Shown: positions 6,890-17,400, counted from the first letter of the stretch. The stretch: DNA of 24,099 nucleotides from CADEGZ01 sp035443705 (GCA_035443705.1 DAORSV010000019.1:1-24099); one strand, 5' to 3'. Translations and numbers: made by a program. The notes: a model not told the origin generated them from the sequence alone.

Positions 6890-8038
6890 TTAAACTATCT
6901 TGTTTTGCCAAAGTAAGTCTAGGAAGTTTTCCCAATGAATGATTTCTATGCCCTCGTGGATCCTATGGATTTTATCAAACGAAACCAAGAAATATTTTTT
7001 GCAAATACCTTCTTCTTGCAGCGCTTTAATGCCTTTAAGATGTTTAGCATTAACAGATTTCGTTGATTTTATTTCGATTGCAATATCATCACCAATAATA
7101 AAATCAACTTCTCGTTCATTTGGAGCTGCCCAAAAACTTAAAGTAAGATTTTTTCTGTTATAGCTTAAATAAGCGCTTAACTCCATTGCTATAAAATGTT
7201 CAAAAGCTTGACCATAGACATCGGTATTGGGTTCTACCGTATAAATTTCCGCTAACTGATGCATAACGCCGACATCAAAAAAGTAAAATTTAGCCGTGCT
7301 AATTGCTTTTCGTTTCTGTGTTTTAGTCCAGGCAGGTAGCAAAAACCCAATTAAAGTGTCTTCTAAAACCTGATAATATTCTCTAATCGTTGCGGCGGGA
7401 ATACCGACGTCATTGGAAAGAGAGCTAAAATTTAGCAGCTTTCCGCTGGTTAACGCAGAAATTTGTAGAAATTTTGCAAAAGATTGAATTTTTCTAACAA
7501 CCGCTTCGGCCTGAATTTCTTCTTTTAAATACGTGTCTACATAAGCGATTAGCTCTTCTCGTGGATTTTCGCTTAAATACACTGAAGGTAATCCACCAAA
7601 ATTTAAATAACGTGGCAACGAAAAATCCGGGATTTCCGATCGTGTTAAAGGAAATAAGCGTGCTTCCCATGCTCGTCCTGCTAAAAGATTGACATCATTT
7701 TTTCGAAGCTTACGTGCGCTGCTACCGGTTAGTAAAAACCGGATTTTTTTTTCTTCTATTAACCGATGTACCTCGTTGAGCAATATGGGTACTTTCTGCA
7801 CCTCATCAATCACGATTATTGTCTCAGCATTAGGTCTTGTTTCGATAATTTCTTCTAGCAAACTGGGATCAGCGCTTAGTCGCAAAAACATATCACTTCT
7901 TAGTAAATTGATGATAAGTACATTTGCTGACAGCTGTTCACGAATAAGGCTTGTTTTGCCAGTCGCGCGAGGACCAAATAGGAAAAATGATTTTTGTTTT
8001 AATAAGTCAGAAATCTTTAATAATCTTTGCAGATACAC
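6890..8038 (-). CDS. AAA-type ATPase with DUF4143 C-terminal domain
   Basis: A 382-residue protein of the widespread ATPase family combining an AAA_14 domain with DUF4143. Walker A is GPRATGKTS (22-30), Walker B TIIVIDE (73-79, Asp78 Glu79), followed by FLLTGSSARKLRK (101-113), a typical sensor region. Near residue 310 the C-terminal part has EREVDFIIGDDIAIEIKST, a pattern like the PD-(D/E)xK nuclease core seen in this family. Role unknown; such genes are often scattered as single copies and suspected to be mobile or to act in DNA handling. The start is GTG 8038 with AGAGGG upstream. It lies 72 bases after the efflux operon on the same strand, and a possible read-through link is not supported by anything functional. 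It is convergent with waaF. Confidence 0.88.
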   Translation of the reverse strand: MYLQRLLKISDLLKQKSFFLFGPRATGKTSLIREQLSANVLIINLLRSDMFLRLSADPSLLEEIIETRPNAETIIVIDEVQKVPILLNEVHRLIEEKKIRFLLTGSSARKLRKNDVNLLAGRAWEARLFPLTRSEIPDFSLPRYLNFGGLPSVYLSENPREELIAYVDTYLKEEIQAEAVVRKIQSFAKFLQISALTSGKLLNFSSLSNDVGIPAATIREYYQVLEDTLIGFLLPAWTKTQKRKAISTAKFYFFDVGVMHQLAEIYTVEPNTDVYGQAFEHFIAMELSAYLSYNRKNLTLSFWAAPNEREVDFIIGDDIAIEIKSTKSVNAKHLKGIKALQEEGICKKYFLVSFDKIHRIHEGIEIIHWENFLDLLWQNKIV

Positions 8039-8110
8039 GGAATAAGCCCTCTAGACCCCGAAAATGTCGATTTTCGTTAATTGTAATCCTGAAAACAGAT
8101 TAAATCAACA

Positions 8111-8401
8111 TTAGCATTGTTGATTTTTTGATTTATAACGTTCAGCAATTTTTGTTTTTACCTCGTTACGTGCAGAGATGGGAGCAATTTTAATAAAAAT
8201 ATCGATAACTCCAGTGCCCGAGTAGCCGGTTACTTTAATCCCTCCCTCTACATCCATTTTGAATCGAATATGCCCTGGAGGATATTTATGCCGGCAGGCT
8301 TCAGAAATGCCCAAAACCACTTTTTGCACACTGGGAACTTCTTCTATCCAAAGTATATTCTTTTTTAGATGTTTATCCAGGCTAGTGTGTCGTCCTTTCA
8401 T
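8111..8401 (-). CDS. small conserved protein at the end of the efflux operon (DUF2103-like?)
   Basis: A 96-residue soluble, basic protein. Its start overlaps the stop of the RND pump gene by four bases (ATGA, 8398-8401), so it should be translated by coupling as the last gene of the operon. The core, VPSVQKVVLG, then GHIRFKMDVEGGIKVTGYSG, then VIDIFIKI, looks like a small alpha/beta fold and resembles by eye the DUF2103 family of predicted metal-binding proteins, an assignment I hold weakly. There is no signal peptide or membrane segment, so it is not a pump subunit of known type. Confidence 0.7.
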   Translation of the reverse strand: MKGRHTSLDKHLKKNILWIEEVPSVQKVVLGISEACRHKYPPGHIRFKMDVEGGIKVTGYSGTGVIDIFIKIAPISARNEVKTKIAERYKSKNQQC

Positions 8402-11400
8402 GCGGTAACGGTTGTTTTTTCCGTTTCTAGAGTATCCGCTAAAAACATATACATCGCTGGCACGACAAATAACGTAAATAAAGTACCAATAGAAATTCCA
8501 GAGGCTATCACTAAACCAATATTAAAACGGCTTACTGCACCCGCTCCGGTGGCCATAATTAAAGGAATCACACCTAGTACCATGGAAGCGGTTGTCATTA
8601 AGATAGGACGAAGACGAATGGCGGCTGCCATCTCTATCGCTTCGCGTTTATGCTTTCCTTCTCTTTGCAAATCATTGGCAAATTGTACGATTAAAATCCC
8701 ATGTTTACTGATAAGTCCTATCAGTGTTACCAACCCCACTTCGCTATAAATATTTAGGCTAGCACCACCAATGCCTAAACTCACAAAAATCATCGCACCG
8801 CAAATAGACATAGGCACACTAATAAGAACAATCAGCGGATCTCTAAAACTTTCAAACAAAGCCGCTAAAGTTAGAAAAATAATAATCAGCGCAAAGAAAA
8901 AAGTAACCATTAGGCTATTACTTTCTTGCTGAAACTGTCGCGATTGTCCAGAGTAATCTACAGAATAACCCTCTGGCAACACTTCGTTTGCAATCGTCTT
9001 TAAAGTGCCTAACGCCTGCCCCATGCTGACGGAAGGAAATGCGACTCCTGTAATCGTTGCAGAATTAAGTTGTTGAAAGCGATTAAGTGATTCCGGAACA
9101 ACCGTGGTTTTAAGCGAAGCAACCGTAGACAGTGGGATAGAAGAACCATTCGTCGTAATATAATAATTTAACAACTGATCTGCATTGAGTCGCTCCACCC
9201 TTTTAACTTGTGGGATCACTTGATAAGAACGTCCTGACATATTAAAATAGTTAATATAATTTCCACCTAAATTAGATCCCAAGACATTGCCAATATCCTT
9301 CATCGTCAAACCAAGTTCAGCTGCCATATCTCTATTCAATTCAATACTGGTTTGCTGCTTATCGACCTTAAGATCGGTATCTAAAAACATAAACTGACCA
9401 CTGGCATACGCTTTCTGTAACAATTTATTAGAAACTTCATTTAACCTTTCGTATGAATCCGTTGTTACAATAACAAATTGAATAGGTAAACCACTCGTGC
9501 CCGGTAAAGATGCGGGTTGAAAAGCAACCACATTCGCACCTGAAATTTGAGAAAACAGCCCTTGCAGTTCTGGTTGAATTTGATTAGTTGTTCGCTGACG
9601 CTCATCCCAAGGTTTTAATACAATACCGCTAATTCCCGTATTAAGACCTGCAATGCCCGTTAATTGAAAAACATGGTCAAGCTCTGGAAACTTCAAAAAT
9701 GTTTCGTAAACTTGCTGCATATAAAGTTCTGTTTGGCGCAAGGTTGCATTCGGCGATGTGGTTAATAGCGAAATCACAATTCCTTGATCTTCTTGCGGTG
9801 CAAGTTCTGTTTTTGATGTAGAGTAAAGAGCATAAATACTCAGTAAAATAATAGCAGAGAATGCAGCCGTCACTGAAAGATAATTTAATGAATAATGTAA
9901 ACCACGTTCATAACTCTGACGACATTTCTCAAATTGATTATCAATGTAAAGGCTAAAACGATTTTGATTGCCGTTATGATTATTCGAAGAAACCAGTAAT
10001 TTAGAACACATCATGGGTGATAAAGTAAGTGCAATAATAGCGGAGACCGCAACAGCACCTGCTAAAGTAAAAGCAAATTCAGTAAACAACGCACCTGTCA
10101 AACCGCCCATAAACCCAATCGGTAAATAAACGGCAATGAGGATCACTGAAATAGCAATAATGGGATTAGCCAGCTCTCGTGCACCTAGCAAGGAAGCTTC
10201 AAGACGCGTCATCCCGGCTTCCATATGACGATGCACGTTTTCAACCACGATAATTGCATCATCGACCACGAGTCCAATGGCTAATACTAACGAAAGTAGC
10301 GTCAACAAATTAATCGAAAAGCCCAACAATAACATGATAAAAACAGCCCCTATTAAGGATAGGGGTATTGCAATAACCGGGATAATAACGGATCGAATGG
10401 AACCCAAAAATAAGAAAATAACACCGGTGACGATGAGCAAGGCTTCTAGCAAGGAATGCTCTACTTCATGAATAGCACTATTTACATATTTAGTTGCATC
10501 ATAAGCAATTTTCCCTTCAAGACCTGTGGGTAATTGTGCTTGAATGTCGGGAAATACCTTACGTACTGTATCAATAACGGTTAATATATTGGCTGTGGGT
10601 GCAACCTTTATCCCGATATAGACCGCATCTTTATTATCAAAACTAACGGATGTATCGTAATTTTCAGAGCCTAAAGTAACGTTTGCGACATCACTTAAGC
10701 GTACAATCGCTCCATTTTCAGATTTTAAAACAAGGTTGTTAAATTCATCGACGGTGTGGATATCTGTCGCTGCCGTTAAATTCACCGTTATCATCTGGCC
10801 TTCTGTGCGGCCTACAGGAGCAATAAAATTATTATTGCTAAGTGCCTCCGAAACATGTGCTGCGGTTAGATTATAAGCCGCCATCTTATTAGGATCCAAC
10901 CACGCACGTAAAGCGAATTCTCGTTTGCCTAAAACCTGCGCTTCTTGTATACCTTCGATTGATTGAAGTTTAGGCTGAACATTGCGGATTAAATAATCGG
11001 TAATTTTATTACTCGCTAAGGCTTTACTTGAAAAGCCAATATACATGGAGTCAATACTTTCACCTACTTCAATGGTAATCGCAGGCACCTGTGCCCCAGG
11101 AGGTAATTGATTTACTATTGCGTTAACGTTTGTGCTGATTTCGCTGAGTGCTTTATTGGGATCATAGTTTAGTTTTAGAACAGCTTTTACCGTACTTACC
11201 CCTTGAAGGCTGGTAGACGTCATATATTCAATACCATTCGCTTGAGAAACCGCATCTTCTATCGGTGTTGTAATAAATCCTGCAACAAGAGCAGGATCTG
11301 CGCCAATATACGCTGTTATTATTGTGACAGTTGCATTTTCAGTAAAGGGATATTGACGCACAGGAAGTCCGAAGAGCGCACGTAATCCAAGCACAAGGAT

Positions 11401-11460
11401 CAGTAAACTAATAACCGTTGCCAATACAGGTCGACGTATGAATATATCTGTTATTTGCAT
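8398..11460 (-). CDS. RND multidrug efflux pump, inner-membrane transporter (HAE-1 type)
   Basis: The proton-driven pump subunit of a tripartite efflux system, exporting hydrophobic or amphiphilic compounds through an adaptor and an outer-membrane channel. The 1020-residue protein has the expected plan: first helix (about 10-30), large periplasmic loop, helices 2-6, helix 7, a second periplasmic loop (EQDQGIVI-like APQEDQGIVISLL near 550), and a final helix block. The proton-relay aspartates in helix 4 are present as GLVVDDAIIVVENV (Asp400-Asp401). It begins at ATG 11460, whose first base is the last base of the adaptor stop. Substrates cannot be inferred. No outer-membrane partner gene is adjacent, so a separate TolC-like channel is likely used. 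Confidence 0.95.
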   Translation of the reverse strand: MQITDIFIRRPVLATVISLLILVLGLRALFGLPVRQYPFTENATVTIITAYIGADPALVAGFITTPIEDAVSQANGIEYMTSTSLQGVSTVKAVLKLNYDPNKALSEISTNVNAIVNQLPPGAQVPAITIEVGESIDSMYIGFSSKALASNKITDYLIRNVQPKLQSIEGIQEAQVLGKREFALRAWLDPNKMAAYNLTAAHVSEALSNNNFIAPVGRTEGQMITVNLTAATDIHTVDEFNNLVLKSENGAIVRLSDVANVTLGSENYDTSVSFDNKDAVYIGIKVAPTANILTVIDTVRKVFPDIQAQLPTGLEGKIAYDATKYVNSAIHEVEHSLLEALLIVTGVIFLFLGSIRSVIIPVIAIPLSLIGAVFIMLLLGFSINLLTLLSLVLAIGLVVDDAIIVVENVHRHMEAGMTRLEASLLGARELANPIIAISVILIAVYLPIGFMGGLTGALFTEFAFTLAGAVAVSAIIALTLSPMMCSKLLVSSNNHNGNQNRFSLYIDNQFEKCRQSYERGLHYSLNYLSVTAAFSAIILLSIYALYSTSKTELAPQEDQGIVISLLTTSPNATLRQTELYMQQVYETFLKFPELDHVFQLTGIAGLNTGISGIVLKPWDERQRTTNQIQPELQGLFSQISGANVVAFQPASLPGTSGLPIQFVIVTTDSYERLNEVSNKLLQKAYASGQFMFLDTDLKVDKQQTSIELNRDMAAELGLTMKDIGNVLGSNLGGNYINYFNMSGRSYQVIPQVKRVERLNADQLLNYYITTNGSSIPLSTVASLKTTVVPESLNRFQQLNSATITGVAFPSVSMGQALGTLKTIANEVLPEGYSVDYSGQSRQFQQESNSLMVTFFFALIIIFLTLAALFESFRDPLIVLISVPMSICGAMIFVSLGIGGASLNIYSEVGLVTLIGLISKHGILIVQFANDLQREGKHKREAIEMAAAIRLRPILMTTASMVLGVIPLIMATGAGAVSRFNIGLVIASGISIGTLFTLFVVPAMYMFLADTLETEKTTVTA

Positions 11461-12710
11461 TATTCATCCACTGGAATGGGTGCCATCGCGTTACCTGGCA
11501 CAACAGTATTATTAATAACAATAGGTATTCCATTTTTAATTTTTAATTGACCACTGGTAACCACCCAATCTCCCGCTTGTAGCCCTTCTAGCACGGCAAT
11601 TTGATCACCACGCGTTTCTCCTGTTTTTACAAAAGTTTGCATTACTGTATAGGTGGCGTTTCCTTTTTTGTCTTTGCCTGTTTCTTTAGCAATATAAACA
11701 ATTTCGCCATAAGGATTAAAAGTAATTGCGGTTTTGGGCAGCGTTATAAACCGTTGTGGCTCGCCAGCACCGACTTCTACGGTACCAAACATGCCTGGCA
11801 AGAGCTTTAACTCAGCATTACTCAGTAATGCTTCGATCTGTACATTGCGTGTTTTTAAATCGACAATGGGATTTACGGTTGTAATTTTTCCAGTAAATAG
11901 TTGATTAGGATAGGAATCCGTTACGAACGAAACAGTTAAGCCCCTTGAAATTTGGCTTAACATTTTTTGCGGTAGAAAAAAATCGACATAAACAGGATCG
12001 AGTGCTTGAAGGGTAACCAGATTTTCACCCGGATTAACATATTGTCCTGGGTTAACAAGTGAAACTCCAAGCCGACCTGTAAAAGGCGCACGAATTGTTT
12101 TTTTTGCAACAATTGCGGCTTGGCCTGCGACTTGCGCTTCTTTATTGTTAAGATCCGCTTCATCCGCATCTAAGGTAGATTGGCTAACCGCATTTCCTTT
12201 AAATTGAAGTTTATCTCGCGCATAAGTTATCCTAGCAAGCTCAGCGATGGCTTCTAAGGAATGCAATTGCCCGATTTCAGCCTCTGCATTCAGTTCGATC
12301 AGCAGATCATTTTCATTAACAGAAGCACCCGGTACAAAATGAATACGCCGAACGATACCTGCGATTTCAGAGGCAACGTTAATCCCTTGTACAGCACGCA
12401 AACTGCCAGAAGCTTTAATCAGAGGTTGCCAGGATTGGTATTCCGCCTTCATGGCCGATACATTCACAGAAGGTCGCGCTGGCATCATAAATTTATAATA
12501 AATAAAACCACTTAACAATTTGTACCCAAAAATAGCACCAAACAAGCCAACCATGCAAATAAGCATGACAGCCATTTGTTTGCTCATCCCGCTTTTCTCA
12601 TAAAGTTTTATCGTATATGCTTTGGCGTGCGAATAGACTTTTTGACAGGATTTCTGAGTGAAACTGAATACGGCACAGAGTCTTGGAATAACAGCTTTTA
12701 CGAGATTCAT
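11460..12710 (-). CDS. RND efflux periplasmic adaptor subunit (membrane fusion protein)
   Basis: The adaptor that bridges the RND pump and the outer-membrane channel. After about 41 unusual basic residues there is a membrane anchor (about 46-70, MAVMLICMVGLFGAIFGYK), then the biotinyl-lipoyl-like halves (SEIAGIVRRIHFVPGASVNENDLLIELN and IRAPFTGRLGVSLVNPGQYVNPG), a short helical hairpin between them, a beta-barrel domain (LDPVYVDFFLPQKML) and a C-terminal membrane-proximal domain. There is no lipobox, so it is anchored by the helix. I keep ATG 12710 because AAAAAGGAT lies 11 bases upstream; an internal ATG at 12587 would begin just before the anchor but has a poor ribosome site. The stop overlaps the pump start by one base. 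Confidence 0.93.
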   Translation of the reverse strand: MNLVKAVIPRLCAVFSFTQKSCQKVYSHAKAYTIKLYEKSGMSKQMAVMLICMVGLFGAIFGYKLLSGFIYYKFMMPARPSVNVSAMKAEYQSWQPLIKASGSLRAVQGINVASEIAGIVRRIHFVPGASVNENDLLIELNAEAEIGQLHSLEAIAELARITYARDKLQFKGNAVSQSTLDADEADLNNKEAQVAGQAAIVAKKTIRAPFTGRLGVSLVNPGQYVNPGENLVTLQALDPVYVDFFLPQKMLSQISRGLTVSFVTDSYPNQLFTGKITTVNPIVDLKTRNVQIEALLSNAELKLLPGMFGTVEVGAGEPQRFITLPKTAITFNPYGEIVYIAKETGKDKKGNATYTVMQTFVKTGETRGDQIAVLEGLQAGDWVVTSGQLKIKNGIPIVINNTVVPGNAMAPIPVDE

Positions 12711-12818
12711 GAAAGGTCGAATCCTTTTTGAAACGAATTAAAATTTGGGTATAAGAGATCAATCTTAATATACAGTAAGACATTTTACCATGTATCTGTT
12801 TCTTCAAAATAATTCTCT

Positions 12819-12845
12819 AAAAAGCAATAGCACTATTTTGCTTTT
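12819..12845 (-). terminator. intrinsic terminator-like hairpin behind the glutamate-synthase-like gene
   Basis: On the minus strand AAAAGCA-AA-ATAG and CTATTGCTTTT pair with a two-base bulge, and TTTTTAG ends the hairpin; the gene's own TAG stop lies in the ascending arm. The central loop would open to a few more bases than the two written. This would separate the flavoprotein gene from the efflux operon 122 bases downstream. Confidence 0.45.
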
Positions 12846-14311
12846 GATCCCAACACTTGATCGGGATATATCTCAGAGAGTAGCATAGAAGTTCCTCTTT
12901 CCGTTACAATACGTGCGTGTTTTCGCGTTAACTCTCGTGGCTCACGAACACCGCAAGAATGGCTGATAACCCCTGTTTCGTACAAAATGCTTTTTAGATA
13001 ATTGGCAACTCTCACCGCTTTTGTGGCGGGATCTAATCCCTGTACTAAATGCGGTTGATGCGTTGTAATACCGGTTGGACACGTATTGGTATGGCATTTC
13101 AATGCTTGAATACAACCTAAAGCAAAAGCAAAGCCACGTGCAGAAGCGACAAAATCAGCACCCATGCACAATGCCCAGGCAACTTCGGCAGGCGTAATCA
13201 ATTTTCCGCCAGCAATCACTTTAATGCGATCGCGCAATCCATATTCAACCAATTTATCAATCAAAACCGGTAAACTTTCAGCAATGGGTAGTCCCATGTA
13301 ATCAATTAAACTTGCCGGTGCAGCGCCTGTTCCACCTTCTGCGCCATCTAATGTAATAAAATCGGGTGCGTTTTCGATACCTCTTTTTAAAATTTCAATA
13401 CAGAGATCATCTAACCACTCGTAGCTACCAATCACAATTTTAAATCCAACGGGTTTTCCTGTCAGTGTTCGAATATGTTCTATAAAATCCATCAACTCTT
13501 GAACATTACTAATTTCGGGGTGTCGATTGGGGCTGATAGAATCTTGGTGCGCTTTAATAAAACGAATCTCGGCAATTTCAGGTGTTACTTTAACAGCTGG
13601 TAAAATACCTCCTTTACCGGGTTTTGCACCTTGACTCAACTTTAATTCAAACATTTTTATTTGAGGATAAAGAGCAACACCTCTTAGGGCTTCATCACTC
13701 AGTTTTCCATTTGCATCACAAAAGCCGTATTTCGCTGTTCCAATTTGTGCGACAAGATCGCAGCCCGATTCAAGATGGTAACGCGAAACCCCGCCCTCCC
13801 CCGTGTTTAACCAACATCCACCTATTTTGGCGCCTTCGGCTAAGGCGAGCACCGCATTTTTAGAAATCGAACCATAACTCATAGCAGAAATATTAAACAA
13901 CGATTTGGCAACATAAGGGATTCTGCAGTATGGGCCTATGGTAACGGGCTGTATTTCACTGGCGTCTTCTCCTAAGACAGGAAATGGCGCATCCACAAAC
14001 AACACGGTGCCTACCGGGCGTAAATCGCGCGTGGAACCAAATCCCACGGTCATATCTTCATTTTTAGCAGCTCTATAGACCCAGGAGCGTGTTGCACGGT
14101 TGAAGGGAAGCTCTTCTCTATCTTGCGCAAACCAAAATTGACGTAAATAGACTCCTAGACCTTCTAAAATGTATCTGAAATGCCCAATAATGGGAAAATT
14201 ACGTAAAATGGCATGCTCTTTTTGTCGAGAATCCTGAATATAGATAAAGACTAATATTAAGCCCACCACAAGCAATAATAGTGCGTAAGGCCCAAATAGC
14301 GTCGATGTCAT
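12833..14311 (-). CDS. membrane-anchored FMN-binding glutamate-synthase-like protein
   Basis: A 492-residue protein of the stand-alone GltB-central-domain family (YerD-like), related to the FMN/Fe-S part of glutamate synthase but without glutaminase or GXGXG domains. Residues about 6-26 form an N-terminal membrane anchor. The flavin-barrel motifs are clear: LNTGEGGVSRYH (about 170), GAKPGKGGILPA, GFKIVIGSYEW, LDGAEGGTGAAP (about 327-338), VIAGGKL and the cysteine cluster ALGCIQALKCHTNTCPTGI near 400-418, which fits a 3Fe-4S ligand set. The physiological reaction of this family is not established; a ferredoxin-type oxidoreductase is likely. ATG 14311 has a strong GGGAGGT ribosome site. The upstream 60 bases hold three inverted repeats. 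Confidence 0.9.
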   Translation of the reverse strand: MTSTLFGPYALLLLVVGLILVFIYIQDSRQKEHAILRNFPIIGHFRYILEGLGVYLRQFWFAQDREELPFNRATRSWVYRAAKNEDMTVGFGSTRDLRPVGTVLFVDAPFPVLGEDASEIQPVTIGPYCRIPYVAKSLFNISAMSYGSISKNAVLALAEGAKIGGCWLNTGEGGVSRYHLESGCDLVAQIGTAKYGFCDANGKLSDEALRGVALYPQIKMFELKLSQGAKPGKGGILPAVKVTPEIAEIRFIKAHQDSISPNRHPEISNVQELMDFIEHIRTLTGKPVGFKIVIGSYEWLDDLCIEILKRGIENAPDFITLDGAEGGTGAAPASLIDYMGLPIAESLPVLIDKLVEYGLRDRIKVIAGGKLITPAEVAWALCMGADFVASARGFAFALGCIQALKCHTNTCPTGITTHQPHLVQGLDPATKAVRVANYLKSILYETGVISHSCGVREPRELTRKHARIVTERGTSMLLSEIYPDQVLGSKAK

Positions 14312-14323
14312 CCGTTATACCTC

Positions 14324-14376
14324 CCTGTACAGGTATTTTTATATCAAATACCTTAAATATAGGATAGTCTATATTT
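14324..14376 (-). promoter_or_regulatory. three adjacent inverted repeats upstream of the glutamate-synthase-like gene
   Basis: Three perfect symmetric elements lie within 53 bases: CCTGTACAGG (14324-14333, ten-base palindrome), AGGTATTT/AAATACCT (14331-14338 and 14346-14353, seven-base spacer) and AAATATAG/CTATATTT (14355-14362 and 14369-14376, six-base spacer). They end a few bases before the ribosome site of the gene. A TATAAA that could be a -10 lies inside the middle repeat (14337-14342). They may be operators or an RNA hairpin in the leader; no T-run follows, so they do not look like a terminator of the preceding gene. Confidence 0.45.
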
Positions 14377-14441
14377 TTAGATGTTGGAATAAACGAGAGG
14401 CTCTGTTTAATGCCCAAAATTTTTAGGTTTTTTAACTCAAA

Positions 14442-17400
14442 TTAACGAGACTGTGTGCTAGGTCTGTCCTTAATTTCTTCAGTATCATCTCTTCTGGCTT
14501 TGAGACCTTGGAAGAATAATAGTTCGGCACCATAGTTGTTGCGTTTAGTTTTTTCTGCTGTTGAGCTTTGCCCATGTCTTGCCGTTCTCCCTCTAAGCAG
14601 AAGTTCCTCAAGATGGATAAGGTATGCTTTTACATCGCGTTGTGATAAAAATTGTGATGCAGTGTGATCTTTAGCGCTGGCAGCGTTTTTCAAAGTCTTG
14701 GATGCTGAGCTCGAGATTGCTGAACAAAATTTATTTGCTTGCTCACCAATAATATCTTCTCCCAAAGAAGCACAGCCGTTTTGCAATCTAACGCTTGCGT
14801 ATACTTGGCCATAGAATTCTTCGTGATTTATAGTAGATTTACTAAGAATTTTGTCATTAAAATTTAAAACTTTTCCTTGTACTAGAGTCGAAATATCGGT
14901 TTGTAGATTCTCATTACACTTAAAGCTAGCCATTTTACAAGTGCTTTTATCTTTAAAATAAATTACAGTGGCATCTTGTTCACAAACAATCATTATTTCA
15001 CTCTTATTTTCAATCAACTTAACGAAATCTAAAAATTGATTTGTGTCCACTGCGCATGATATTAAGTAGATGTTGGAGTCGCTTTCATATTTTTGAATAC
15101 TACGAAAATCCATCATTTCGCTGACGAGCGTAGTACATTTTTTAGCGTCACAATTGTTCGGCAAATTCAGACCTATTTGGTAGACTTTTTTCAAAAAGTC
15201 TGATGATACATTATTTAATACGCCTTCATCACCAGCAAAAACGCCGATTTCATTTGTTGTCTCTAAAAAACAAACCCATGCAGTTACCATAACCAATAAA
15301 TTTTCATTGGTCTGAAGAGTATCCATGACGGTGCGGTGATCTTTATAAATTGCATTTCTAAGCTTACGAGCAACGCTTTTAATTGAGTCATCCGGATGGC
15401 CTTCTTTAGGATTTTTAGCTATCTCATTTACAAAAGCAAAGCCTTGTAAGATCGCATATTTTCTTTCTTGCGTCCATTCATTTTTTTCACTTATTATTGC
15501 TATAATTGACTTTAATGTTTCTACCTCACGATACAAAACGACCAACCCTTTAGTAAGAAGTAGGCTTTGTTCTACTGTTGTTTTTTCTTCTTGTCTGATG
15601 CTCGCACGTGAAAATACTTCCCCTTTAACGGCGAGGGATCGTATTGCAGCAATACGATTTTTTATACGACAATTTTGAAGGGCCTGTAACCGAGCAGCTG
15701 TCTCCTGTGCTTTTTTCTGCTTAAAAGCTATCTGACGCGTTTTTTTAGCAGTCTGTTCCATTTTGGGTTCTGTATCTTCGAGTGGAACTGTTTGTTCTGT
15801 TGCATTGCGTGTGATGAACCTTTCTGCTTCGCTACGATCATTTCTTATTGGCTCTTGTTGCGAAAGAAATGCTTCCTCAGACGATACCGTCTCGAGCGCT
15901 TCTTTCTCTGTAGTCTCTTTTTCTTCTACTGTTTTTTCTTTAGATAGACCTAGCTCGGTTAGTTTATCTTGTATTTTATCGTAAATTTCGGTAGCTTTAT
16001 TATTATCATCGGTAGCTCTATTATTATCATTCGTATCTAACGAAGAAGCAACGCTCTCCTTAAAATTCAACCAGTCTTTTTCTCGTGCTTTTAATAGCGC
16101 AGGATATTTTTCTAATTCGCTCATAAGACCAGAAAATTTCTCGTCCGTTATTCTTTCTTTTTCCAAAGCTGTTAATCCTTCTTGTAATACGGCATTCTTT
16201 GCATTATTCGTTTTTCCGGCGGTAGATACAAGTGTTTGCAAGAAATTATCCCACGTAAACGTATCTTCAGATGTATCTTTATTTTTTTGCTCGGTTAATA
16301 GCAACTTTGTATTTGGGTTCGAGTGTTCTACATTTTCTAAGTTTTTTTGAAGCTTAGTATAGCGCTCTGCAAAACAACTGATTATTTCTTCTTGCTCCTT
16401 TATGTTTTCAAAAATTTTTTCAATATGCTTTAAATCGCTAAGGTTTAACTCTAACTTATATAAGCGCGATTTTTTCTTGCGTTTAATCTGAAAATTAAAT
16501 GGTTTCTCAAGTAATTGAGTGCAGGTGTAAATGCTTAAAAGAATCGTTTTTTGTAAATCTCTTTTTCTGTCTGACAGCTCGCGCATTTTAGTTTTTATAT
16601 TGTTTACAAGAATTATTTTTTCTTCTAATTTCTTGCTAAAAATTGTTTCCAGTGTTTCTACTGAAGTTGGCGTTGTTTCTTTAAGGCTTTCTGGTTGTTT
16701 TTCGGCTTCAACTTCTTTATATTTTTTTTCATAGTTCATTTCTTTATCAATGATTCCAGGCTCACTTTTTTCTGGGGGAGTTTGAGTTTTTTGTTTGAAT
16801 GCTTTTTTACTAGGATTGCTTTTAGTAGGACTTTTTTCAAAATTTTGAATAGTAGCCTTTAATAGCAACAGCTGAATAATGTCCTCATTTCCCTTTATTT
16901 TAGCTAATTCTAATAATGTCTTGGCCTGAATGCCCCATATCTTTATATCGATATTTGGGTCTGCTCCTGCTTCTACCAAAGTGAATACTGCTGTATAACA
17001 TTGACTGATAATTGCAAAACAAAGCGGCGTCAAACCTTCTTTAGTGCGCGCATCTACATTTATTCCTGATGTTCCTAGTAGTGCAGTGATGGCTTTCGCA
17101 TGACCGTATTGCGCTGCAATATGAAGTGCTGTGCGACCCTCTTCATCTTCTGCATTTATGTTTACATTCCCTTTTTTTAGCTCAGCTTCAACTGCTTCAA
17201 ACCCTTTTTCTGCTGCGAGATGTAACGCTGTTTTAGCACACCCTTTTTTTTCAAATATGCTATTCCGTTCTGTATGCAGTTTATAAAGCCTTGATGCTTC
17301 TTGTGGGTTTGCGTCGACCCCAATGCTGTATTCATAGCGTGCAAGAGCACGTCGTGCCATGGGATGTCCCAGGTCTACCGCCAGCTCATAAAGCCTGAAT

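Noticed and set aside
6890..8038. DUF4143 ATPase as part of a defence or toxin system
   Set aside because: No partner genes on either side; neighbours are waaF and an efflux operon, so nothing supports a system.
8059..8076. CGAAAA/TTTTCG hairpin between the efflux operon and the ATPase gene
   Set aside because: Six pairs, short loop, no T-run following; could occur by chance in AT-rich DNA.
12598..12807. 69-codon minus frame over the adaptor start
   Set aside because: Out of phase with the well-supported adaptor gene, with no ribosome site or recognisable pattern.
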